This document shows, piece by piece, positions 26,144-33,746 of a stretch of 64,000 nucleotides of DNA. Source of the stretch: an uncultured Verrucomicrobiota bacterium (lineage in GTDB: Bacteria; Verrucomicrobiota; Verrucomicrobiia; Limisphaerales; UBA9464); the NCBI GenBank assembly GCA_903907925.1, contig CAIVQB010000106.1, forward strand, positions 88,990-152,989, in the 5' to 3' direction. Under the pieces are notes generated by a model. That model was not told the DNA's origin, searched no databases, and saw only the letters and a program-made list of their open reading frames with translations. The stretch's first letter is position 1. Each line of letters opens with the position of its first letter. The position numbers were made by a program, and so were the translations under genes.

Positions 26144-26247
26144 TAGGAGCCTGTCCGAAAATTGGGAAGAGTCCTGCGGCAGGACCCGGACGGTCCCAAC
26201 CCGACCGGCGCGGCGGGACTTCTCGCAATTTTCTCCCGGACTCCTAG
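26144..26247. repeat. Inverted-repeat element, family T copy 1
   Basis: About 30-base imperfect terminal inverted repeats fill this gap. The left end begins TTAGGAGCCTGTCCGAAAAT at 26144. The right end, read on the minus strand from 26247, begins CTAGGAGTCCGGGAGAAAAT. A short perfect palindrome (GTCCTGCGGCAGGAC, 26171-26185) lies inside. It runs from 13 bases before cstA to 16 bases before the LptF/G-like gene, so both promoters must lie in or near it. The termini resemble ends of some IS5-like elements, but no transposase is present. Confidence 0.65.
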
Positions 26248-26262
26248 GTTCGCCCGCGTCGG

Positions 26263-27738
26263 ATGCGCCTGCTCGACCGTTATTTGCTGAGGGAACTGCT
26301 GCTGCCGCTCGGGGTTTGCCTGAGCGGATTCCTCATCTTCTGGGTGGCGTTCGATGTCTTGGGCGAACTGGAGAATCTGCAAAAGGATCACGCGCCCTGG
26401 CTGGGTGTCGCGCACCTGTATTGGATTCGCATGCCGGAAATGCTGCTCACCATCCTCCCGGTGGGCGAACTCCTGGCCCTCCTCTACGCGCTGACCCAGC
26501 ATTCCCGCCATCACGAACTGACCGCCATGCGCGCCGCTGGGATTGGACTATGGCGGATCTGTCTTCCGTACCTGGTCGTCGGTTTCGGGCTGTCCGCGGG
26601 GCTCTATTTCCTCAATGAAGTGGCGTTTCCGGATGCCCGGGAGCACGAGGATCGATTGCGCGCGGATTGGCGGGATCCGGCCGGAATCGGTGGGGCGAGG
26701 AATTGGGTTTCCAACGTACAGTTCCAGAATCCGGCCTCGCGCACCTCGTGGCGGATCGGTGCCTTCAATCAGGTCACCGGGGAACTGCGTCAGGTCCGGG
26801 TGCAGACATTCCTCGCCGAGGATGCGTGGCAGGAGGTCACGGCTTCCGGGGGACATTGGACCTCAGTCGTATGGCAGCTCACCAACGGGCTCGAATACAT
26901 CCATCGTTCGGCGCATGACGACGCGCCGGCGAGCCGCCAGAAGCTGTCGCTGTCGGTCGCCGAACTGGGAGGCGCATTGGACGTCGTCAGCGCGTGGCCG
27001 GGTGAATCGACCGTTCGTCAGATCGGCACCAATTCGATTCCATGGAAGGTACACCTGAACTTTGCCGATGCCGCTGCCGACCGGAAGTGGTCGATTGGGG
27101 AGTTGAATCCGGCCAACGGCGATCTGGCCGATCTGCGGGGACGCGGCCCGGTCGGCGCGGGCGCGCGCCGGACGTTGATTGCCGACGCGGCGCTGTGGAC
27201 CAACGGCGTTTGGCGGTTCCAGACCCGGACGGTGAAGGTTCACGAATTCCTGTTTCGTTCCACCGTCGACGACTATCCGTTTAACATGGAATGGGACGAA
27301 CTCGATGCGCCGGAGCTGGTGGACACGCCGGAGGTGATCCGCAGCGAGGTCCGGGTCGGCTCTCAAATGGGAAAGCAGGTGGCGCTGCAGAAAACGCAGT
27401 TGTCGGCCCGTGAGATCGAAATCTACCGGCGTTTGCATCCGAATCTGTCCCGTCCGGATCGGGCCCGACTCGACACTCAGTTGGAGGTTCGACTGGCCGC
27501 GCCGTGGACCTGCGCCGTGGTGGTCCTGATCGCTATTCCATTCGGGGCGCCGTCCGGCCGACGCAACGTGTTTTTCGGCGTGGCCGGGAGTCTGGCCATC
27601 GCGTTCAGCTATTTTGTCCTGCAACGCCTGGGCTTCGCCCTGGGGCAAAGCGGACAGGTCGCCCCGTGGCTTGCGGCTTGGCTTCCCAATCTGGCGTTCG
27701 CCTTGACGGGTATCCTTCTCATCTCCCGCGTGCGATGA
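26263..27738 (+). CDS. LptF/LptG (YjgP/YjgQ) family permease
   Basis: LptF and LptG are the membrane subunits of the ABC exporter that lifts lipopolysaccharide from the inner membrane. The 491-residue product has three N-terminal membrane helices (about 12-32, 56-78 and 97-118) with the conserved LDRYLLRELLLP start, a large extracytoplasmic jellyroll region (about 120-410), and three C-terminal helices (about 412-490) including IAIPFGAPSGRRNVFFGV. It is longer than the roughly 360 residues of E. coli LptF/G because the outer domain is enlarged. No lptB, lptC or second permease is nearby, so LptF versus LptG cannot be told. Its stop overlaps the next gene (ATGA). Confidence 0.85.
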   Translation: MRLLDRYLLRELLLPLGVCLSGFLIFWVAFDVLGELENLQKDHAPWLGVAHLYWIRMPEMLLTILPVGELLALLYALTQHSRHHELTAMRAAGIGLWRICLPYLVVGFGLSAGLYFLNEVAFPDAREHEDRLRADWRDPAGIGGARNWVSNVQFQNPASRTSWRIGAFNQVTGELRQVRVQTFLAEDAWQEVTASGGHWTSVVWQLTNGLEYIHRSAHDDAPASRQKLSLSVAELGGALDVVSAWPGESTVRQIGTNSIPWKVHLNFADAAADRKWSIGELNPANGDLADLRGRGPVGAGARRTLIADAALWTNGVWRFQTRTVKVHEFLFRSTVDDYPFNMEWDELDAPELVDTPEVIRSEVRVGSQMGKQVALQKTQLSAREIEIYRRLHPNLSRPDRARLDTQLEVRLAAPWTCAVVVLIAIPFGAPSGRRNVFFGVAGSLAIAFSYFVLQRLGFALGQSGQVAPWLAAWLPNLAFALTGILLISRVR

Positions 27739-29483
27739 ACGTGGATGCATCCCAGAACGATTCTGCGGCGCTTCTCCGGCGGGTGAAGCGGCTGGAGATT
27801 TTGAACACCGTTTCCCGCGAGGTTCATTCCAGCCTCGATCTGAAGGAGGTGCTGCAGATCGTCCTGGCCGGTGCGGTGCGCTGGATGCGGGCGCAGAGTG
27901 GGTCCGTCTGCATGGTGAATCCCACCACCGGGTTTCTTGAAGTTGAGGCGGTGCTCGGGCTCCCTGCAGAAGCCGCGAGGGTGCGCCTGCGGGTCGGCGA
28001 GGGGATCACCGGATGGGTGGCGCGAACCGGCCGGCCGGCGTGTGTCGGCGACGTCAGCCGGGATCGCCGTTACATCGCGCTTCATGCCGGGGTTCGATCC
28101 GAACTGGCGGTGCCGTTGCGGGTGGTGGGCCAGGTGCGCGGGGTGATCAATGTCGACGCCAACACCCTCGACGCATTTTCCGAGGACGATGTGGAACTGC
28201 TGACCGAATTGGCGGTCATCGCGGCACCGGCCATCGCCAACACGTGGTTTTTCGAACAATCCCGCCAGAAGGCGCGCCTTTTCGAATCGCTGGTGCACGT
28301 GGGACAGATCATCAACACTACCTTGAGTGTCGATGACGCCCTGCAGGTCATCACCCGGGAGGCCCGGTCGCTGTTGAAGGCGAAGATGTGTTCGCTGACC
28401 ATGCTCGACGACAGCCGTGAGTGGCTGGAGTTGCGAGCCCATTCTGGCGCCGGCGCAGTCTATGTTTCGAAGCAACGGCTCAACGTGGCCGACAGTTTTC
28501 TCGGGATCGTGATCCGCCGGCAGAAGCCAATGCAGTTGGAAAACGTCCAAAGCTCGGCCCGCTACCAGAACGCCTCGCTCGCCCGTCGCGAGGGACTGTG
28601 TTCCCTGCTGAGCGTCCCGCTGATCTATGGCGGACGCCCAACTGGCACGCTCAATCTCTACACCGGCGAACCGCATACGTTTTCCGACGAGGAAGTTCGC
28701 GTGCTTTCGGCGTATGCGGAATTGTCCGCGCTGGCATTGGAGAAAGCGCGGCTGTACGACCGCATTGTTTCGGTGGAGGAGGAATTGCGGGAGAGCGAAC
28801 GGCTTTCGGCGCTCGGACTTCTGGCGGCGGAGATCGCCCATGAAATCCGCAATCCGCTGACGGTGATGAAAATGCTCCATCACTCCCTGGCGCTCGATTT
28901 TCCCGAGGGCGATCCGCGACGTACGGACGTGCGGATCATGGGCGAAAAGATGGATCACCTGAACCGCATCGTGGATCAGGTGCTGGATTTCGCCCGCAGT
29001 ACCGAACCGCAGATCATCGATGTCGACATCAACCAACTGCTCGACGACCTCGGCTTGTTGACCCGCCACAAACTGCGGGCGCATGACATCCACCTGGTTC
29101 GCCGCCTGGCGCCCAATCTTCCCCTCGTGGCCGGTGATCCCACGCAGTTGGAGCAGGCGTTCCTGAACCTGACCCTCAACGCGGTGGAAGCAATGCCCCA
29201 GGGCGGCCGGCTCTCCATCCGGTCGCGGGCCTTTGGCCGTCGCGGGGCGGGCGGACGGCCGACCCATGTGGCGATCCGGTTCCGTGATTCCGGGGTGGGG
29301 ATGACCGAGGAACGGCGTCTGCGCGCCTTCAGTTCGATGTTGAGCACGACCAAGGCGAAGGGCACGGGATTGGGCCTGGCGATCGTGGCCCGGGTCGTCG
29401 AACAGCACCACGGATCCGTCCGGGTGTGGTCCGCCCCCGGCAAGGGCACCACGCTGATGGTGGTCCTCCCGGTGGAACGTTGA
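27735..29483 (+). CDS. GAF-domain sensor histidine kinase
   Basis: A soluble 582-residue kinase: two GAF domains (about 32-180 and 195-345), which bind small ligands or sense redox state, a short coiled coil, the HisKA domain with phospho-acceptor H369 (AEIAHEIRNPLT), and a HATPase domain with N box NLTLNAVEAMP, G1 box DSGVGM and G2 box GTGLGLAIVARVVEQHHG. There is no membrane helix and no receiver domain. The ATG at 27735 overlaps the upstream permease stop (ATGA); a longer frame starting inside that gene is not credible. Coupling with an LPS-type exporter gene raises the idea of envelope sensing, but the partner regulator is not in the window. Confidence 0.92.
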   Translation: MNVDASQNDSAALLRRVKRLEILNTVSREVHSSLDLKEVLQIVLAGAVRWMRAQSGSVCMVNPTTGFLEVEAVLGLPAEAARVRLRVGEGITGWVARTGRPACVGDVSRDRRYIALHAGVRSELAVPLRVVGQVRGVINVDANTLDAFSEDDVELLTELAVIAAPAIANTWFFEQSRQKARLFESLVHVGQIINTTLSVDDALQVITREARSLLKAKMCSLTMLDDSREWLELRAHSGAGAVYVSKQRLNVADSFLGIVIRRQKPMQLENVQSSARYQNASLARREGLCSLLSVPLIYGGRPTGTLNLYTGEPHTFSDEEVRVLSAYAELSALALEKARLYDRIVSVEEELRESERLSALGLLAAEIAHEIRNPLTVMKMLHHSLALDFPEGDPRRTDVRIMGEKMDHLNRIVDQVLDFARSTEPQIIDVDINQLLDDLGLLTRHKLRAHDIHLVRRLAPNLPLVAGDPTQLEQAFLNLTLNAVEAMPQGGRLSIRSRAFGRRGAGGRPTHVAIRFRDSGVGMTEERRLRAFSSMLSTTKAKGTGLGLAIVARVVEQHHGSVRVWSAPGKGTTLMVVLPVER

Positions 29484-29525
29484 CGGGATCTAAGCCGAAT
29501 CCCTGTGTTGAAAACGACGGCAGGA

Positions 29526-29552
29526 CACGGATTTCACGGATTGGCACGGATT
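29526..29552 (+). repeat. Triple CACGGATT repeat, copy 1
   Basis: Three CACGGATT units start at 29526, 29535 and 29545 (spacings 9 and 10). A diverged copy with the same spacing is at 36692-36718. The enclosing gap (29484-29664) lies between convergent genes and holds no terminator I can recognise. Confidence 0.75.
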
Positions 29553-29664
29553 CATGAAGGGCGGATCGGACCCGACTCGTTCCGTTGTGTCCTTACCCCT
29601 GTCCTTGAAATCAGTTTCCCTTTGGGTGAATCGGGGGGCGCCGTTTTTCTGGAATCGATCCCGT

Positions 29665-30354
29665 TCAGGCGCCGATGAGCGGGGCAGACGGTTGACGGTC
29701 GATCAGACGCTGGTGCAGGTCGCTGGACCAGCCCTCGGTGAGGTAGCGGAAGATCCAGTTGTTCTGCTGGCGCAGCCGGCGGTAGCTGTGGGCCAGATCG
29801 AGTACCAGGGTAATCCGGCGGTTGGGACAATTCAGTTCGCCGACGTCGTGCGTCGCGACTTCCTGGAATCCCATCACCCGGGTGTGAAACCCGTGGGGAT
29901 TGTGCTGTTCGCCCTCAAAGATGTCGGTGATGTAGTGGGTCCATCCGCGCTGGACGGTGTCGGCGACCGCGGCCCGCATCAGGGCGACCACCGCAAGCAG
30001 GTTGCGACGGAATTCAGGCAACACGGCAAAGCGTCCGATCTCGGCAATCCGGTTGTTCTTGAGAAAGGCCTCCAGATCAAATCCCCGCGACCGCATCTGA
30101 AATCCGTATTCCCGGTATTCGTCGAGGGGCACCTCGTACAGGACCCGCAGGACGCCGACCGGCCGGTCCTCGACGCAGACGACGAACCAGGACACCCCGG
30201 GATCGGCCAGATCGGCCCGGGAGACGAGTTTTTCGTCCTGCCGGATCCATTGTTTTTCGTCGCGGTAGATGGCCCGCATCACGGTGAGCGCGAGATCGCG
30301 CCCGTGTTCGTCCTCCACCCGCATGACGCGGAGCTCAGTCTTGGTCGAAGTCAT
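29665..30354 (-). CDS. GNAT-fold N-acyltransferase, FeeM/N-acyl amino acid synthase-like
   Basis: A 229-residue GNAT-fold protein. The core has strands WFVVCVEDRPVGVLRVL (56-72), the conserved IAEIGRFAVLPEFRRN (103-118) that matches the CoA/ACP-binding strand and loop, and HYITDIFEGEQHNPHGFHTRVMGFQEVATH. This pattern is closest, as far as I can judge, to FeeM-type N-acyl amino acid synthases and to the exosortase-linked acyltransferases, which use long-chain acyl-ACP instead of acetyl-CoA. It overlaps the upstream PlsC-like gene by 20 bases, so the two are co-translated. Together they recall OlsB/OlsA of ornithine lipid synthesis. The donor and acceptor are inferred, not shown. Confidence 0.72.
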   Translation of the reverse strand: MTSTKTELRVMRVEDEHGRDLALTVMRAIYRDEKQWIRQDEKLVSRADLADPGVSWFVVCVEDRPVGVLRVLYEVPLDEYREYGFQMRSRGFDLEAFLKNNRIAEIGRFAVLPEFRRNLLAVVALMRAAVADTVQRGWTHYITDIFEGEQHNPHGFHTRVMGFQEVATHDVGELNCPNRRITLVLDLAHSYRRLRQQNNWIFRYLTEGWSSDLHQRLIDRQPSAPLIGA

Positions 30355-31147
30355 ACTTCGTTCGTCGAGTGTGATCGTGCCATCGTTTCCCGGAAAGTGT
30401 CGAGATGGCGGTCATCATTTCGTGGTGAAAGTGCCCCGCCCTTTCCCCAATTGTTTCGAGATCGTCACCCCCGGTGGTGGATGGCAATGGTGGACCGAAT
30501 TCCACGGCGAACGGGGAGGTGTCGCGGACCGGGCGGGTTGGATCCGCTCCCGGGAAACGGATCCCCGCCGGAATCACCCGGACCCCGGTCTCGACCGCCA
30601 GTCGGGCCGCGCCTTGATAGCCCCGCAGCAGCAGGGTCGGATGGCGGTTGGCGGTTCCTTCGGGAAAAATGCCGATCGACCGACCGTCACGCAGCCGGCG
30701 TTCCGCTTCGACAAAGGGCGGAAATGCCGGGGTGAATCGGGGTCGGAGCCGATTGAGGAATTGGGGACGGGCAGCCTTACGCGTGACCACGATGGGATCA
30801 TGGGCCCGGATGATTCCAGCCACCCCGGGAATCAGCAGAAAGTTCCAGTCGGCCAGGAAGTGCACCATCCGTCCTCCGCGATGAAAACAAAGCCAGGTAG
30901 GGAGGAGGATCGCCTCGGGACGTTGGGAATGATTCGCCACCAGCAGGAAGGGGTCGTTCGACGGTTGGATGTGTTCCAATCCCCGGAGTTCGCGGACATG
31001 GGAATGGAACAAGGTCAGCAGCGTTCGGCACAACAGCCTCGTTCCCGGGCGATCGGCGAGGTGGGGCAACGGCGTCCGCCACACCTCGGCCCGGCTCGGG
31101 ATTCCCGGGCGGGCTCCGGGTCCGGCGATGGTTGCCGAAGGCTTCAT
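30335..31147 (-). CDS. PlsC-like 1-acylglycerol-3-phosphate acyltransferase family protein
   Basis: A lysophospholipid-acyltransferase-family protein of 270 residues. The catalytic block I is NHSQRPE at 72-78, an H-x4-E where most members have H-x4-D. Block III is FPEGT at 161-165, and VIPAGIRFPG near 190-200 matches block IV. Membrane association is likely around SIGIFPEG and FLLIPGVAGII, but no strong transmembrane helix is seen. It starts 17 bases after the hemL stop and overlaps the GNAT gene by 20 bases, so hemL, this gene and the GNAT form one operon. It could acylate lysophosphatidic acid or, like OlsA, a lyso-aminolipid. Confidence 0.82.
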   Translation of the reverse strand: MKPSATIAGPGARPGIPSRAEVWRTPLPHLADRPGTRLLCRTLLTLFHSHVRELRGLEHIQPSNDPFLLVANHSQRPEAILLPTWLCFHRGGRMVHFLADWNFLLIPGVAGIIRAHDPIVVTRKAARPQFLNRLRPRFTPAFPPFVEAERRLRDGRSIGIFPEGTANRHPTLLLRGYQGAARLAVETGVRVIPAGIRFPGADPTRPVRDTSPFAVEFGPPLPSTTGGDDLETIGERAGHFHHEMMTAISTLSGKRWHDHTRRTKYDFDQD

Positions 31148-31164
31148 CGGATGACGGAAGCCGT

Positions 31165-32451
31165 TTACAATGAGCGGAGCACCTTGGACGCGGCGGAGAT
31201 CGTCGCGTCAATATCCGCCGGAGAATGAGCGGTCGAAATGAAGCCGGCCTCGAATTGCGACGGCGCCAGATAGATTCCGGCATCCAGCATGCCGTGGAAA
31301 AACCGGGCGAACCGGGCGCGATCACTCTTCAGCGCGTCGGCCAGGTTCCAGACCGGGCCCGGTGTGAAATAACCGCAGAACATCGAGCCAATCCGCTGCC
31401 AGGTGACTGGAATTCCTGCGGACCTGGCCGCCTCGGTCATGCCCGCCTCCAGTTGCAATCCGAGGGTTTCGAGGGTGGCGTAGGCGTCGGTCGACTCCAG
31501 CGCGTCGAGTGCGGCCAGTCCGGCGGCCATGGCGAGGGGGTTTCCGCTCAGTGTTCCGGCCTGGTACACCGGTCCCAGCGGGGCGAGTTGATCCATGATG
31601 TCGGTGCGCCCGCCGAAGGCCCCAACCGGGAGTCCGGCACCGATGATCTTGCCGAAGCAGCTCAGATCGGGCGTGAGTCCGTACCGTTCCTGCGCGCCTC
31701 CCTTTCCCAATCGGAATCCAGTCATCACCTCGTCGAGGATGAACACCGCCCCGTTCTCGCGACACAGACGGGTCAGTAGTTCGTAAAAGCCCGGCCGTGG
31801 CAGATACAGGCCGGCGTTGGCCGGGACGCCCTCCACGATCAACGCGGCGATTTCACGTCCGTGGGTGGCGAATGCTGCGGTGACCGCGTCGGCATCGTTG
31901 AACGGGAGGACCAGCGTGTGACGGGCGAAATCCGCCGGGACGCCGGCGCTGTCCGGATGCCCAAAGGTCAGGGCGCCGGACCCGGCCCGGACCAGCAGCG
32001 AATCGGCATGGCCATGATAGCATCCGTCGAACTTGATGATCTGGTCCCGACCGGTAAAGCCGCGCGCCAGCCGGATCGCTGACATGCAGGCCTCGGTGCC
32101 GGAGTTGCAGAATCGAATCTTTCCGACGCTGGGAACCCATTCCTTCACCCGCTGAGCCAGCGTGACCTCGCCCGGATTGGGAATGCCGAAGCTGGTTCCG
32201 CGGTCGGCGGCGGATTTCACGGAGGCAATGATCCCTGGATGCGCGTGACCCAGGATGGCTGGCCCCCAGGTGCCGACGTAGTCCAGAATGCGGTTGCCGT
32301 CGACATCGGTCAGCCAGGCGCCTTTTGCGCTGGCAACGAAGAAGGGATTGCCTCCCACGGCGCGAAAGGCGCGGACCGGTGAATTCACTCCGCCCGGAAT
32401 GTGGTTGAGGGCGGCGGCGAACAGGGCATCGGATTTTTCACGCGGCAACAT
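31165..32451 (-). CDS. hemL: Glutamate-1-semialdehyde 2,1-aminomutase
   Basis: HemL converts glutamate 1-semialdehyde to 5-aminolevulinate, the C5-pathway entry to haem. The 428-residue product is a class III PLP enzyme with the Schiff-base lysine K268 in CFGKIIGAGLPVGAFGG, FCNSGTEA at 114-121, FDGCYHGHAD at 141-150 and LDEVMTGFR at 239-247. The N terminus HIPGGVNSPVRAF is diagnostic for HemL. ATG 32451 is the natural start. It heads an operon with the PlsC-like and GNAT genes. hemQ at 45 kb is the only other haem gene in the window. Confidence 0.95.
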   Translation of the reverse strand: MLPREKSDALFAAALNHIPGGVNSPVRAFRAVGGNPFFVASAKGAWLTDVDGNRILDYVGTWGPAILGHAHPGIIASVKSAADRGTSFGIPNPGEVTLAQRVKEWVPSVGKIRFCNSGTEACMSAIRLARGFTGRDQIIKFDGCYHGHADSLLVRAGSGALTFGHPDSAGVPADFARHTLVLPFNDADAVTAAFATHGREIAALIVEGVPANAGLYLPRPGFYELLTRLCRENGAVFILDEVMTGFRLGKGGAQERYGLTPDLSCFGKIIGAGLPVGAFGGRTDIMDQLAPLGPVYQAGTLSGNPLAMAAGLAALDALESTDAYATLETLGLQLEAGMTEAARSAGIPVTWQRIGSMFCGYFTPGPVWNLADALKSDRARFARFFHGMLDAGIYLAPSQFEAGFISTAHSPADIDATISAASKVLRSL

Positions 32452-32463
32452 GCGGACGGAAGT

Positions 32464-32678
32464 CTAGGAGCCCGCCTGAAAAACCGGAAGGATCCTGTTT
32501 TCGGCAATAAACCGAGTGGGAGAGGTTCGATGAGGTTCGACGGCTTCGGAATTCGCGAGTCCGTGTCGCAAGATTCGCCGGATTTCTCAGACAAACTCTT
32601 AAGAAAGGCCCTGAACTGCCGATACCCTGTCTGACCGAATGAGTTTGCTCAACCAGCCTTTCAGACGGGCTCTCGGAT
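32464..32678. repeat. Inverted-repeat element(s), family T copy 2
   Basis: The left end (CTAGGAGCCCGCCTGAAAAA from 32464) resembles the left end of the element at 26144. Read on the minus strand, a related end starts at 32602 (AGAGTTTGTCTGAGAAATCC) and another at 32678 (ATCCGAGAGCCCGTCTGAAA). The region may therefore be one element with a decayed second end, or two nested ones. It fills the whole gap between the divergent hemL and PEP-CTERM-like genes, and overlaps the start codon of the latter. Confidence 0.5.
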
Positions 32679-33714
32679 GACGCGACGTGTTCCAATTCTT
32701 TTCCTCTCCCTGTTCGTATTTGCGCGATCCGCACGAGGAACGACGGAGTACATCTACGGTATCGGGACCGACTGGAACATTTACCAGATCAACGTCGATA
32801 AAACGGCCAACACCGTTACTTCGACGAAGTTCGGCAATCTGGGTGGCTTTGTCACCGGCTTTGGCACCCACCAGAACGAGTACATCAACGGCCTCGCCAT
32901 CGATCCCTCGACTGGCAACATTTTCTTCAACTACAGCTACAACAATAATTCCAGCGCGTCGTCCGGGACGCTGACCGTCGTTCCCTACATCTACCAGAAC
33001 GTCAACGGATCCTATATTACTCCGTATGCGCTCGGGGCGGCGGTGACATCGGCCACGCTGCCGGCCACCACGGTTGGCTCGGGCTATCTGCCGCGAAGCG
33101 CCTATTATAACGGTGCCTACTGGCTGGGCGTGCAGAACAACGACACCCTGGTTCAATTCCCGATCACCGGAACGACGACCAAGAGTTATTCAGCGGTCAA
33201 CCAGTTCTCCAACTTCGATCACACCTCGACCACGACGCTGGGCGGCGGGGATTTTGTGATCGGCTCCAACGATGTGATCTACGGATCGACCGTTCTTTCG
33301 AGCGCCAACACGTTTTTTCGCCAATCGGTCTCGAACGCGACCAACAGTTCCGGCGCGGCCTGGACCAGCTTCAACATCGACTCCTCCATTCCGTTCGCCA
33401 CCCAGGGATCGATTCAGGTCGCCGGATTGGGACAAAGCGCTGCCGGCGATCTCTACGTCATCTCGTCGAGCGGGAAGAATGTCTACCTGGTCAATGGCTA
33501 TGACAATTCAACGGCCCCGACTTTCACCCAGATCGGGAGTTCCGGCGCGGTGCCGATCACGATGACTGATTTGAGCATTATCGTGACAACCCCGCTGCCG
33601 GTGCCCGAGGTTTCCAACGTCGTTGCCTGTGGAGCACTCCTGGCAGCGGGAGCCGTGGAAGGATTGCGACGACACCGGCGGCGAAACCGAAAACAACCAC
33701 CGGAAGCGCTCTGA
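32677..33714 (+). CDS. Exported protein with PEP-CTERM-like C-terminal anchor
   Basis: A 345-residue secreted protein of unknown function. It has an N-terminal signal (VPILFLSLFVFARSARG, about 5-21). The mature part is rich in Asn, Ser, Thr and Tyr, with strand-rich segments (EYIYGIGTDWNIYQINVD, GLAIDPSTGNIFFNYSY, GYLPRSAYYNGAYWLGVQ) that suggest a beta-propeller or other all-beta repeat. The C terminus has the tripartite sorting layout: VPEVSN at about 307, a hydrophobic stretch, then RRHRRRNRK. This is a loose PEP-CTERM signal, which an exosortase would process; none is encoded here. Its Asn/Ser-rich make-up differs from its neighbours. Confidence 0.75.
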   Translation: MTRRVPILFLSLFVFARSARGTTEYIYGIGTDWNIYQINVDKTANTVTSTKFGNLGGFVTGFGTHQNEYINGLAIDPSTGNIFFNYSYNNNSSASSGTLTVVPYIYQNVNGSYITPYALGAAVTSATLPATTVGSGYLPRSAYYNGAYWLGVQNNDTLVQFPITGTTTKSYSAVNQFSNFDHTSTTTLGGGDFVIGSNDVIYGSTVLSSANTFFRQSVSNATNSSGAAWTSFNIDSSIPFATQGSIQVAGLGQSAAGDLYVISSSGKNVYLVNGYDNSTAPTFTQIGSSGAVPITMTDLSIIVTTPLPVPEVSNVVACGALLAAGAVEGLRRHRRRNRKQPPEAL

Positions 33715-33746
33715 ACAGTTGTTGAATGCGTGGCGGTGAGGGGATG

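Noticed and set aside
26144-26247. A complete insertion sequence
   Set aside because: Only about 100 bases lie between the ends, with no space for a transposase.
26263-27738. Assigning lptG or lptF specifically
   Set aside because: Only one permease gene is present and the distinguishing context (lptB, lptC, second permease) is missing.
27609-29411. Long open frame (600 codons) on the minus strand
   Set aside because: Antisense to the GAF kinase; no domain can be recognised, while the plus strand is a full histidine kinase.
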